Shown: piece by piece, positions 55,344 to 63,564 of the stretch | Layout of the letters: every line of letters begins with the position of its first letter | Position numbering within the stretch: the stretch's first letter is position 1 | NCBI RefSeq assembly: GCF_030068505.1 | Contig: NZ_JAQOSO010000115.1 | Location: 29,316 to 93,315 of the forward strand | Length of the DNA stretch: 64,000 nucleotides | Direction of reading: 5' to 3' | From: Roseofilum capinflatum BLCC-M114 | GTDB taxonomy: Bacteria; Cyanobacteriota; Cyanobacteriia; Cyanobacteriales; Desertifilaceae | Made by a program: the position numbers and the translations under genes | The notes under the pieces: generated by a model | Seen by the model: only the letters and a program-made list of their open reading frames with translations | Database searches by the model: none | Told to the model about the DNA's origin: nothing

Positions 55344-56861
55344 ATGACAGAACCAGAACAGTTAAACCTATTTACACATGAACAGTTGACAGCTATGACT
55401 CAACAGGCTGTAGAAGACAAAATTCAAAAACAGCCTCATATTTTAATAAAACTACAAGAAAATGCTTTAAAGGTAGCTACAAATGCAAGGGATAACTACT
55501 TTAAGAATACAGCACAATTAATATCTTTTTTACAGCAAAAGAATCAAGACAATCATCTTTTTAAAATCAATCATGTTGAGAACCCTTCCTGGAGTAATTT
55601 CCAAAATGAAATAGTTACTTTTATTGATGGCGGTGTTGGTCAAATTGACATGAACAGTCCAGTACCTATATTAATCAGGGTTGGTTCGTACAAAGTAAAA
55701 ACAGGAGAACATGATATCTCTAAAAGAGAGGAATTCACTTACTATCCGATCATTTTTGGTGATTTAGAGGGTGGAAGTAAAGAACGCAAAGATTTTGTAG
55801 ATATCGTGAGAATTACTTCTGAACTTTTAGGCGCAATTGCAGCTTTAGAAAGAACTCCTGACTTAAAGGTATTAATGATTCATGGGCCATTAGTTTATAT
55901 GATGAATGCTTATGCTGGACATACTCCTTTCACAGAAAAAGATATCGATCTATTTTTAGGACATTATAAAGGCTCTGAACAATTTGCTCAAAAACTCAAG
56001 AATGATTTTTTGAAAGATGCAAAAGATTTTTATTATTATAATTGTACCGATCGTGACAATCCTGAAGATCGCCAAGATTTTTTGAATAAAAGATTATTTG
56101 AGCCGCTAAGTTGGATTTCCTTTCTTTATCAGAGACTCATTAGAGAAGCCCACAATAAAAAAAGAAAAATAAAACCAATCATCATGGGAGTAGTTGAACG
56201 TAATAATCTGCGAGAATTTAGCTTCAATTTGTTCAATAAAATATTTGATGATTTATATAAAGTAAATCAGGAAGGTTATTTTAATAATTTATATGGTCGG
56301 ACAGATCTAAATAACACACATATTTTTCTAGAACGCTTGGGTTATACAGATACTCTCCTTTTGTCAATGCTTCTTGAAAAACAAGAATTTTCGGAACCTT
56401 TGGTAATTAAGAGTAAATATGAAAACCTTGGTCAAGGCCATATATGTTTCCCGAATGAATCTACTAAAAGAAAATTTAACTGGTCACCCCTAAAGCCATC
56501 GAATCGAAAAAAAGGTTTTCCTAAAATAACGGCTTTTTACCTAAAAGTTTCAGAGACAACTGAACCAATTAGAATTGAAGTATTTAATGATTTAGGTAAA
56601 GAGCAAGTTTTAGAAGCAGCTAAACGAGTATATCTTTATAGCCAACTGCTACCTGGTTATGGTTTTCCGGTTGGTTTGGATGTTGTCGATAAATATGCCA
56701 AAATTCCTAAATGGATGACTGATGCTTATGCCAAACAAATTCAATACCACTTGGCTGTTAGTTTACAAACGGGTCAAATAACAGACGAGCAAATGCGTCA
56801 ACTATTAATCCAATCTATTTATATGACTAAAAGGGATTGGCTATTCCGTCCTAATGTCTAA
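55344..56861 (+). CDS. NurA-family nuclease (cassette gene 2)
   Basis: A 505-residue protein with the NurA domain (PIWI/RNase-H-like fold, Mn-dependent 5'-3' exonuclease in archaea). The key first motif is FIDGGVGQID near residue 94, with the metal Asp. Further family elements are LKVLMIHGPLVYMM, IIMGVVERNN and the C-terminal LPGYGFPVGLDVVDKYAKIP. The extra N-terminal 85 residues are helical. It overlaps or abuts the HerA gene, the invariable NurA partner. Codon use is AT-rich compared with flanking genes. It could act on invading or unmodified DNA. Confidence 0.85.
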   Translation: MTEPEQLNLFTHEQLTAMTQQAVEDKIQKQPHILIKLQENALKVATNARDNYFKNTAQLISFLQQKNQDNHLFKINHVENPSWSNFQNEIVTFIDGGVGQIDMNSPVPILIRVGSYKVKTGEHDISKREEFTYYPIIFGDLEGGSKERKDFVDIVRITSELLGAIAALERTPDLKVLMIHGPLVYMMNAYAGHTPFTEKDIDLFLGHYKGSEQFAQKLKNDFLKDAKDFYYYNCTDRDNPEDRQDFLNKRLFEPLSWISFLYQRLIREAHNKKRKIKPIIMGVVERNNLREFSFNLFNKIFDDLYKVNQEGYFNNLYGRTDLNNTHIFLERLGYTDTLLLSMLLEKQEFSEPLVIKSKYENLGQGHICFPNESTKRKFNWSPLKPSNRKKGFPKITAFYLKVSETTEPIRIEVFNDLGKEQVLEAAKRVYLYSQLLPGYGFPVGLDVVDKYAKIPKWMTDAYAKQIQYHLAVSLQTGQITDEQMRQLLIQSIYMTKRDWLFRPNV

Positions 56862-56923
56862 TGTTTTCTGATACTTCAAAAATAGTAATTAGGCACAAAA
56901 ACATACAAAATGAGGATACGATT

Positions 56924-58705
56924 ATGACTAGCAATAATAATTATGTAGGAACTCTTGTTGGCGAAAGTACCAGTAGTGAGTTTCGTTTAGCTGTAACACC
57001 CGAAACAATTCAAGAACAGGACATTATTGCTGTTGATGCTGAACTGAATGCAAAAGAAAAAGAATCTTCAGAACCAATTCGGATTTGGGCTAAAGTGCAA
57101 AGAATTGAAAGAATGAATCCCCTTTTTCCTCAAGAAGCAGGACATGAATTAGCTTATACTCAAACAAATCCTTTTGATACAGTCATGTCCTTAAGTCGTG
57201 ACATGGTAACAGCAATTTGTAAAATTTTAGGGTATGAATTTACGGAAGATATCAGCAGTGGCAAATTAAAAAAATTGCGTTATCCACCCAAACCTGCTAC
57301 TAATGCTTATCGTCCAGACTCAAAAGATATTGCACGAATTGTGGTTGGTGAACTTAAAGAAAATTCTAAAAATGATATATCAGATCGTGCTTTGGATATT
57401 GCTACTCTTTCTAATCGGGATATCAATGTAAAAGTTGATGGTCATGCCATTGTCAGCCGTCATTTAGCAATTTTAGCTATGACTGGTGCTGGAAAAAGTT
57501 GGACATCAAGAAGAATCATTGAGCAGTTAGCAATAAAAAACTATCCTATTGTCATCTTCGATCCTCATGGAGACTATACAGGCTTAAGTGATATTCCAGA
57601 AATTCAAAATAAAGTTAAGCGTTATTATGCTCAATTTCCAGTGTTTGAGCAAGAGAGTGATACTATAGCATCAATTGTTAGTTCTCTTGGTTATGAATTA
57701 ACTGATGCAATGAAAAGTCGTTTCGATGATGTTTTTAAAGCTGCTAGTTGCTTTATTGTAGATGACCCAAATGAAATGCAAGAAAGAACTAATTGGCTAT
57801 CGGATAAAATCAATAAACCCGATCTAAAGAAATATGGAATTAAGCCTGACTTATGGCTTATTGCTAACTTAGCAGAAGCTGGAGAATCTGTATTACAAAA
57901 TGACTCCAAAAAAGTAAAAACTGATAATGAAGATCAGAAAAAGTTAGAAGAATGGGGATGGAGCAGATTGAGCCAGTATAGCGGTACAGACAAAAGAACC
58001 CTAGAAGGAATTAAGAAACGTACTTACACAGCAGCAAAGGAATTACAGGGTATGGAACAAAGAAATAAAAAATATGCAGCTTATGGAAATCCCTTACCCA
58101 AGGATAGAACAGAGCTAGTAAATTATGGACAAATTAGTATTATTTCTCTAACAGGGTATACTGATGAATTCCGGGCAACAATATATAGTATTATTGCTAA
58201 CGATATCTTTGAATCAAAAGTCAAAAATGATTTAACCTATCCTGTCTTATTGCTTCTTGAAGAAGCCCACAATTTTGCACCTGGAAAACCCAATACAATA
58301 GCTGAACAAAAGGCTATTACAGTCACAAAAAAAATTGCTCAAGAAGGACGTAAATTTGGTGTGGGATTAATGTTAGTGAGCCAACGTCCATCGAGGTTAG
58401 ATGAAACAACCTTAGCAATGTGTAACTCTTATATTGTGATGCGAATGCTTAATCCGGCTGACCAAAGTTTTATACGCAAGGTCATAGAAAATTTAGGTGA
58501 AGAAGAGACTAAGATGCTACCAGATTTAGAGGTAGGAGAAGCAATTCTATCTGGACAATTCACCAGCTTTCCCATTCTTGTAAAAATGAAACCCCCTGAA
58601 TCTCAAGGTGAACGGGAAGAAAAGAACGCTTTTGATACACTAGAAGAAGAACATCGTAAAGTTGTAGCACCAAATAATCGTAAACCTAGTAAATCTAAAA
58701 GGTAA
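56924..58705 (+). CDS. HerA-family ATPase/translocase (cassette gene 3)
   Basis: A protein of about 593 residues. An N-terminal HAS-barrel (NYVGTLVGESTSSEFRLAV) precedes the FtsK-HerA RecA core with Walker A AMTGAGKSWTSRRI, IVIFDPHGDYTGL, Walker B VLLLLEEAHNFAPG, and the downstream sensor GLMLVSQRPSRLDETTLAMC. A charged tail (PNNRKPSKSKR) follows. HerA hexamers pump duplex DNA into the NurA nuclease. ATG 56924 has GAGGA eight bases upstream and is preferred; ATG 56861 (overlapping the NurA stop) would add 21 residues. It is followed after six bases by the transglycosylase-like gene. Confidence 0.9.
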   Translation: MTSNNNYVGTLVGESTSSEFRLAVTPETIQEQDIIAVDAELNAKEKESSEPIRIWAKVQRIERMNPLFPQEAGHELAYTQTNPFDTVMSLSRDMVTAICKILGYEFTEDISSGKLKKLRYPPKPATNAYRPDSKDIARIVVGELKENSKNDISDRALDIATLSNRDINVKVDGHAIVSRHLAILAMTGAGKSWTSRRIIEQLAIKNYPIVIFDPHGDYTGLSDIPEIQNKVKRYYAQFPVFEQESDTIASIVSSLGYELTDAMKSRFDDVFKAASCFIVDDPNEMQERTNWLSDKINKPDLKKYGIKPDLWLIANLAEAGESVLQNDSKKVKTDNEDQKKLEEWGWSRLSQYSGTDKRTLEGIKKRTYTAAKELQGMEQRNKKYAAYGNPLPKDRTELVNYGQISIISLTGYTDEFRATIYSIIANDIFESKVKNDLTYPVLLLLEEAHNFAPGKPNTIAEQKAITVTKKIAQEGRKFGVGLMLVSQRPSRLDETTLAMCNSYIVMRMLNPADQSFIRKVIENLGEEETKMLPDLEVGEAILSGQFTSFPILVKMKPPESQGEREEKNAFDTLEEEHRKVVAPNNRKPSKSKR

Positions 58706-58711
58706 TAATAT

Positions 58712-59746
58712 TTGCAGATTGTAGCTGGATTTGGCTTAAAAGGCATCAAACCCCGTGTCTGGGATACCACCTCACCCTATTACATCAAAGAGTTACAAGC
58801 GGTGATGATTTCCTATGCTGATTTTCATAAAATGCGTAGACAAAGACAGCAAGTCATGGAAAAAGGATTACATGAACATTTTTCCATCCCTAAAACTACA
58901 AAAGTGTATCTAGATAACGGTGCATTTTCATTTATCAAAAATCATCAAGAACTTCCCGTTGAAGAATATCGAGAATTTGTCAAAGCAGCTCATCCAGATT
59001 GGTATCCTATTCCTCAAGACTTCATCCCCATCCCTCAAATGACATTAGAGGAACAGGAGCAGTGTTTTCAAAAAACGATGAATATGAACTTTAGGCACTA
59101 TCAAGGTAAATATGTGCCAGTTGTGCATATTAGCCAATTCTTAGAACAATACATTGAAAAAATTCTCAGTAGTAAAGGTTTAAGAAAAAAAACAGACATT
59201 GCTTTAGGTGGAATTGTCCCCAACTTACTCCGCGCTCCTAAAGCTATCTCTCATGAAAAAATCATTCATGGTTTAGTCAGTTTTCGGCAGCAATTTAAGG
59301 ATAAAAAGCTGCATGTTTTTGGCATCGGAGGAACGTCCACCCTACATATTGCCGCATTACTAGGCATTAATTCGGTTGATTCTAGTGGATGGCGTAACCG
59401 TGCAGCTAGAGGTTTAATCCAACTTCCTGGAACAGGCGATCGTATCGTAGCACAGTTAGGGAACTGGAGGGGTCGATATCTGAGTCAGGAAGAAGAAGAA
59501 AAACTGCAAACTTGTCAATGTCCCGCTTGTCAACAATATGGCTTAGAAGGATTAAGAGCCAGTGGAGGCTATGGATTTTATAATCGAGCTACCCATAACT
59601 TATGGGTACTGCTAGAAGAAGCCAGACAAATTGAAGAGCATCTGAATATTATCGGCGATTATCAAACTTGGTATTTAGAGCATCTGGATAATACAATTTA
59701 TCGTCCATTAATTCAAAAGCTTCTGAATGAAGTGAAAATTGATTAA
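58712..59746 (+). CDS. TGT-fold, DpdA-like base-exchange enzyme (cassette gene 4)
   Basis: A 344-residue protein with a TIM-barrel resembling tRNA-guanine transglycosylase. VYLDNGAFSF aligns with the TGT DSGGFQ segment (catalytic Asp). FGIGGTSTLHIAALLGINSV and DSSGWRNRAARG align with the GVGTPEDLxEAVxxGVDMFDC region, whose Asp is the nucleophile. CQCPACQQYG gives at least three Cys for the structural zinc, and a C-terminal HNLWVLLEEARQIEEHL matches the TGT end. Overall it looks closer to DpdA, which puts 7-deazaguanines into DNA, than to housekeeping Tgt. It starts with TTG 58712. The substrate is inferred, not shown. Confidence 0.8.
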   Translation: MQIVAGFGLKGIKPRVWDTTSPYYIKELQAVMISYADFHKMRRQRQQVMEKGLHEHFSIPKTTKVYLDNGAFSFIKNHQELPVEEYREFVKAAHPDWYPIPQDFIPIPQMTLEEQEQCFQKTMNMNFRHYQGKYVPVVHISQFLEQYIEKILSSKGLRKKTDIALGGIVPNLLRAPKAISHEKIIHGLVSFRQQFKDKKLHVFGIGGTSTLHIAALLGINSVDSSGWRNRAARGLIQLPGTGDRIVAQLGNWRGRYLSQEEEEKLQTCQCPACQQYGLEGLRASGGYGFYNRATHNLWVLLEEARQIEEHLNIIGDYQTWYLEHLDNTIYRPLIQKLLNEVKID

Positions 59747-59758
59747 TGATTCGTTATA

Positions 59759-59777
59759 ATAAGATCCAAGATCTTAT
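59759..59777 (+). terminator. Stem-loop after the cassette
   Basis: ATAAGATC and GATCTTAT form an 8-bp stem with a CAA loop, 12 bases after the last cassette gene. There is no U-tract. It possibly ends the four-gene transcript. Confidence 0.35.
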
Positions 59778-59870
59778 CTGCGACTCATTCAGAATTTAGT
59801 TATTATAAATAAATATACTGAAACTTCTCTCGAAGGCGATCGCGCCCTAGTCCCTCTATTTTTTACCGCC

Positions 59871-60191
59871 ATGACTGTTTCCCCAACCCTAGTATCCAAT
59901 CCCGAAACCCTAGAAGAAGAGATCCTCTTCCCCCCTGGTGACCTTTATAGTGACGAACCTCCTGTGGAAAGTGAACTGCACCTCAGACAAATTATCCTCT
60001 TGATTCAATGTTTAGAACGACTTTGGCGCGATAATGCTCCGCATCGCTAACGCGATCGCCAACTGCGCTTCTTCACAGCCCAGGGTGAGTTGCTTTTGAC
60101 ACCGGAAGAAGTGGCCGACCAACAAACTCAAAGAGCCGATCGCCTAGCCGCTAAACTGCGCGAACTCAACATCGACCCCGATCGCATTTAA
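59871..60191 (+). pseudogene. Internally deleted Uma2 gene relic
   Basis: The first 59 codons (MTVSPTLVSNPETLEEEILF, then PPGDLYSDEPPVESELHLRQ) are a typical Uma2 N-terminus, ending at TAA 60048-60050. In the same frame the remaining 46 codons (QLRFFTAQGELLLTPEEVAD, then QRADRLAAKLRELNIDPDRI) are the typical Uma2 C-terminus. The catalytic middle, about 120-140 residues in related proteins, is gone, apparently by a clean internal deletion. It may still express a 59-residue peptide, but not an active enzyme. Confidence 0.8.
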
Positions 60192-60216
60192 TTTCTTTTC
60201 TCTCTTTTCATGGGTC

Positions 60217-60382
60217 ATATCAAGTCCGGTTTCCGCAAGCGGACATGAAAATTGGTTAAGAAGCGGGCAAGATGCCCGCACTCCTCGAATTCTTTGATAT
60301 GACTGGAGTGGGAGCATCTTGCTCCCTGGATTTTTAATTAGGGTATTTCCGCTTCGCGGACATGAATAAGCGAACTTGATAT
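60217..60382. repeat. Cluster of dispersed palindromes with ATATCAAGT ends
   Basis: ATATCAAGT at 60217 and ACTTGATAT ending at 60382 bound a block with the palindromes GCGGGCAAGATGCCCGC and GGGAGCATCTTGCTCCC and with TTCCGCTTCGCGGACATGA. The pieces resemble those near 19,650 and 31,900. It is non-coding. Confidence 0.6.
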
Positions 60383-60435
60383 CACCGGAGCGGGGAGGGT
60401 GATAGATCAATAGAACACCCTTGTTTAAAATATCC

Positions 60436-61386
60436 ATGAATTCTAAACTATCATCCCCCTTCTCTGATAAGCCAACCTCTATCGCCCTGCTCGGCGGGGG
60501 AGTATGGGGGCAAACCCTAGCCCAACTAGCCCGCGATCGCCACCATCAGGTTAAAATTTGGTCTCGTCGCGCCCCTCTCCCCCTCTCGGAAGCCCTTACT
60601 GGCGCTTCCCTGGTTCTCAGCGCTGTCTCCATGAAAGGCGTTAAACCGGTTGTAGAGCAAGTGCAAGCCTGTGGACTTGAGCCTTCTACTGTCATCGTCA
60701 CCGTCACCAAAGGCCTCGATCCGAGCGATCGCATTACCCCCTCCCAACTCTGGCAACAAGCTTTTCCTCACCATAGCGTCGTTGTTTTAGCCGGCCCCAA
60801 TCTCTCCAAAGAGATTAATCAAGGGCTTCCGGCTGCTACCACCGTTGCCAGTCGAGACCCCCAAGCCGCCCAATGGGTGCAACAGGTTTTCTCCTCCTCC
60901 CGGTTTCGGGTCTATACCAACGATGACCCCCTGGGGGTAGAGTTGGGAGGAACCTTAAAAAATGTTTTGGCGATCGCCGCCGGAGTCTGTGACGGTCTCC
61001 ACCTAGGAACCAACGCCAAAGCCGCCTTACTCACCAGGGGCTTAACCGAAATGATCCGCATTGGCACTCATTGGGGAGCCAAACCCGAAACCTTCTACGG
61101 ACTCTCCGGTTTAGGAGACCTGCTCGCCACCTGCAATAGTCCCCTCAGCCGTAACTATCAGGTCGGCTATCAACTGGCCCAAGCCAAACCCCTATGGGAA
61201 ATTCTTGACCATCTAGAGGGAACCGCAGAAGGCATTAATACGACAGAGGTTTTAGTCCAACTCGCCCAAACTCATCACATTCCCATCCCCATCTGTACCC
61301 AAGTTGATTTACTGCTGCAAGGGAAAATCAGTCCCCATCAGGCGGTTCATGCCCTGATGTTAAGAGATATTAAGCCGGAATCCTGA
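60436..61386 (+). CDS. gpsA: Glycerol-3-phosphate dehydrogenase [NAD(P)+]
   Basis: A protein of about 316 residues that reduces dihydroxyacetone phosphate to sn-glycerol-3-phosphate for membrane lipids. The N-terminal Rossmann motif is LLGGGVWGQTLAQLA. VLAGPNLSKEI, the catalytic Lys region LKNVLAIAAGVCDG, and GLSGLGDLLATC with SRNYQVGYQLA are diagnostic. ATG 60436 is preferred to the upstream TTG 60421. Confidence 0.96.
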   Translation: MNSKLSSPFSDKPTSIALLGGGVWGQTLAQLARDRHHQVKIWSRRAPLPLSEALTGASLVLSAVSMKGVKPVVEQVQACGLEPSTVIVTVTKGLDPSDRITPSQLWQQAFPHHSVVVLAGPNLSKEINQGLPAATTVASRDPQAAQWVQQVFSSSRFRVYTNDDPLGVELGGTLKNVLAIAAGVCDGLHLGTNAKAALLTRGLTEMIRIGTHWGAKPETFYGLSGLGDLLATCNSPLSRNYQVGYQLAQAKPLWEILDHLEGTAEGINTTEVLVQLAQTHHIPIPICTQVDLLLQGKISPHQAVHALMLRDIKPES

Positions 61387-61980
61387 TCTTAGACGGTGAA
61401 ATTAGAAGAAAGACAAGGGGAGTTCAATCCGGGCTACCCCTGTCTGGGTCTAGCTTTCACACTTGTGAATAGTTTTGGAAGTCCAGTGAGTTAGTGATAA
61501 AGATTAATTCAGCCTTTGACCCAAGTCACTTCGATTGAGGTAACCTCTATCTATAGTGGAGTAGACTCGAAAAAACATAGGATACTCAGTCAGCTAGATA
61601 AATCAATCAGGGTGCAGGATTTCATAGTCCATCTGAATTGATTCTCCTAATAAAAAAATATGAGAACCCATTAACTCAAGGCTAAAACCCCATTAAACCG
61701 GGTTAACCGTAAACAAAGTAAGCAACACCCTAATACCCTAAATCCTGAGTTGTTAGAGAAACTGAATCCCCGTCGTCTCGGCCCTCTCTGGCTTAGACCC
61801 TTGAGACTCAAGTTAACTCAATCAAAACTCGGAAAACCGGATCAAGTTGATGGAATTGCAGACCCATAGATTTTATAAAAAGAATCTAAAGATTCTGTAA
61901 TTTATCACCCCCTTGGGGAACCCTAATCGGATAGGAACCCTGTAACTGCTTCCCTTTCATGACTTGGAGCAACTGAGACG
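61387..61980. other. Long leader region upstream of the sigma factor gene
   Basis: A 594-base stretch without a gene. It contains a small hairpin (AGAATC/GATTCT near 61,877-61,893) and TATAGT-like hexamers near 61,553. No protein-like frame or recognisable RNA is visible. It probably carries the promoter and a long 5' untranslated leader of the sigma factor gene. Confidence 0.4.
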
Positions 61981-63246
61981 ATGACTACGCCAGTAACTGC
62001 TTTTGGCCCGAACCCTGAATATGATGAACCCTCTACTCCTAACCATGAGTTAGGAGCGTCCGAGAACTTCACTTCCGAGGAAGACATGACCTCATCAGAT
62101 GTCATGTCTGAACTAGAAATGGAGTCTACGGAGTCGCCTAACCGGCCAACCGCAGTCAACCGTCGAACGACGGATTTAGTGCGGTTGTATCTTCAAGAAA
62201 TTGGCAGAGTCCACTTGCTCGGTCGAGATGAGGAAGTTGCAGAAGCCCAAAAAGTGCAGCGTTATATTCAACTGATTGAATTACGCAATCAGGCTGGAGA
62301 ATCAGAAACAGGGCCCATTCGAGAGTATGTGCGGTTAATGGAAATTCGCGATCGCCTCACTTCCCAGCTTGGCCATCGACCCAGTTGGGAACGCTGGGCG
62401 GAAGTTGCGGAAACGGATGTGGCAGCCCTCAAATTGGCTTTAGTGGAAGGAAAACGCCATTGGGCCCAGTTAGCGGAATTAACCGTAGCTGAGTTAGACA
62501 AAATTCAATCGGCGGGGATTAAATCGAAAGACCACATGATTAAGGCTAATTTACGCCTGGTGGTTTCCGTGGCGAAAAAATACCAAAATCGCGGTTTAGA
62601 GTTGCTGGATTTGGTGCAAGAAGGAACGTTGGGACTAGAGCGAGCAGTAGAAAAGTTTGACCCGACTAAAGGGTATCGCTTTAGTACCTATGCCTACTGG
62701 TGGATTCGCCAAGGGATTACACGGGCGATCGCCACCCAAAGCCGAACCATTCGCCTACCCGTACATATTACGGAAAAACTCAACAAGATTAAAAAAGCCC
62801 AACGCAAACTGGCCCAAGATAAAGGACGCACCCCTACCATTGAAGATTTAGGGGCAGAACTGGAAATGACTCCGGCCCAAATTCGAGAGGTGCTGTTGCG
62901 CGTTCCGCGATCGGTATCCCTGGAAACCAAGGTGGGTAAAGATAAAGATACGGAACTGGGCGAACTTCTGGAAACCGATAGCATTTCCCCGGAAGAATCC
63001 TTAATGCGCGAATCCTTGCAACAAGATCTGCGCCATCTGATGGCCGACTTAACCAGTCGGGAACGGGATGTGATTCAAATGCGCTTTGGCCTCGGTGATG
63101 GCCATCCCTATTCCTTGGCTGAAATTGGCCGCGCTCTAGAACTCTCTCGCGAGCGCGTGCGGCAAATTGAGGCTAAAGCTTTGCAAAAGCTACGTCAACC
63201 TAAACGCCGGAACCGAGTACGGGACTATCTCGAATCCCTCAGTTAA
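61981..63246 (+). CDS. sigC: RpoD-family group 2 sigma factor, probably SigC
   Basis: A 421-residue sigma-70 factor. A variable acidic N-terminus of about 60 residues precedes region 1.2 (DLVRLYLQEIGRVHLLGRDE). There is a spacer (LTSQLGHRPSWERWAEVAET) and region 2 (NLRLVVSVAKKYQNRGLELL, then YRFSTYAYWWIRQGITRAIA). Region 3 contains LPVHITEKLNKIKKAQRKLA. Region 4 has the HTH SLAEIGRALELSRERVRQIE. The length exceeds group 1 SigA (about 390) and SigB/D/E, and fits SigC. It would direct transcription under particular growth or nutrient states. A strong terminator follows. Confidence 0.85.
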   Translation: MTTPVTAFGPNPEYDEPSTPNHELGASENFTSEEDMTSSDVMSELEMESTESPNRPTAVNRRTTDLVRLYLQEIGRVHLLGRDEEVAEAQKVQRYIQLIELRNQAGESETGPIREYVRLMEIRDRLTSQLGHRPSWERWAEVAETDVAALKLALVEGKRHWAQLAELTVAELDKIQSAGIKSKDHMIKANLRLVVSVAKKYQNRGLELLDLVQEGTLGLERAVEKFDPTKGYRFSTYAYWWIRQGITRAIATQSRTIRLPVHITEKLNKIKKAQRKLAQDKGRTPTIEDLGAELEMTPAQIREVLLRVPRSVSLETKVGKDKDTELGELLETDSISPEESLMRESLQQDLRHLMADLTSRERDVIQMRFGLGDGHPYSLAEIGRALELSRERVRQIEAKALQKLRQPKRRNRVRDYLESLS

Positions 63247-63304
63247 CGGACTTCCTCTCTTTAGCTCGATTGTGGGATCGTCCGCAATGGGAGAATGAAT
63301 GGGT

Positions 63305-63331
63305 CGGGAAAAGGGTTTCCCGGCTTTTTTT
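63305..63331 (+). terminator. Rho-independent terminator of the sigma factor gene
   Basis: CGGGAAA and TTTCCCG form a 7-bp stem with an AGGG loop, followed by GC and seven T residues. It lies 59 bases past the stop. Confidence 0.9.
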
Positions 63332-63343
63332 GGGTCGATTGTA

Positions 63344-63372
63344 TTGACAATTATTATCAACAAAGTTATAGT
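63344..63372 (+). promoter_or_regulatory. Sigma-70 promoter with overlapping Fur box
   Basis: TTGACA (63344-63349), a 17-base spacer and TATAGT (63367-63372) form a near-consensus promoter. TGACAATTATTATCA at 63345-63359 matches the 7-1-7 Fur box TGATAATNATTATCA with one mismatch and overlaps the -35 element, so iron-loaded Fur would block RNA polymerase. Confidence 0.65.
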
Positions 63373-63401
63373 GGCTCTTGGTGTTCTCCGAGTAAAGATC
63401 C

Positions 63402-63434
63402 GACAGAGAAGGAGAGGGTGTCTTCTTCTCTGTC
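63402..63434 (+). other. Hairpin in the 5' leader of the ABC ATPase gene
   Basis: GACAGAGAAG pairs perfectly with CTTCTCTGTC across a 13-base loop, about 20-30 bases after the predicted transcription start. Another small stem (TCTCAAAAGGTGAGA) lies near 63,495-63,509. The leader is about 185 bases, long enough for post-transcriptional control. Confidence 0.45.
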
Positions 63435-63564
63435 ATCTGTTCCTTTAGGATCGCTCCCTTTCTGAGTTTTCCACCCATAAACTAAGAACTCTTCTCAAAA
63501 GGTGAGAAAAAACTATGCTAGTGTAATAGCAGTTTTAATCGATTGAACGGTTGAAGGGAAGAGC

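Noticed and set aside
54603-59746. Prophage or integrative element
   Set aside because: No integrase, tRNA attachment site, phage structural or transposase gene borders the cassette.
61981-63246. Principal sigma factor SigA
   Set aside because: The protein is longer than SigA, has a spacer after region 1.2, and its region 3-4 sequence differs from the highly conserved SigA pattern; a group 2 (SigC-like) assignment fits better.
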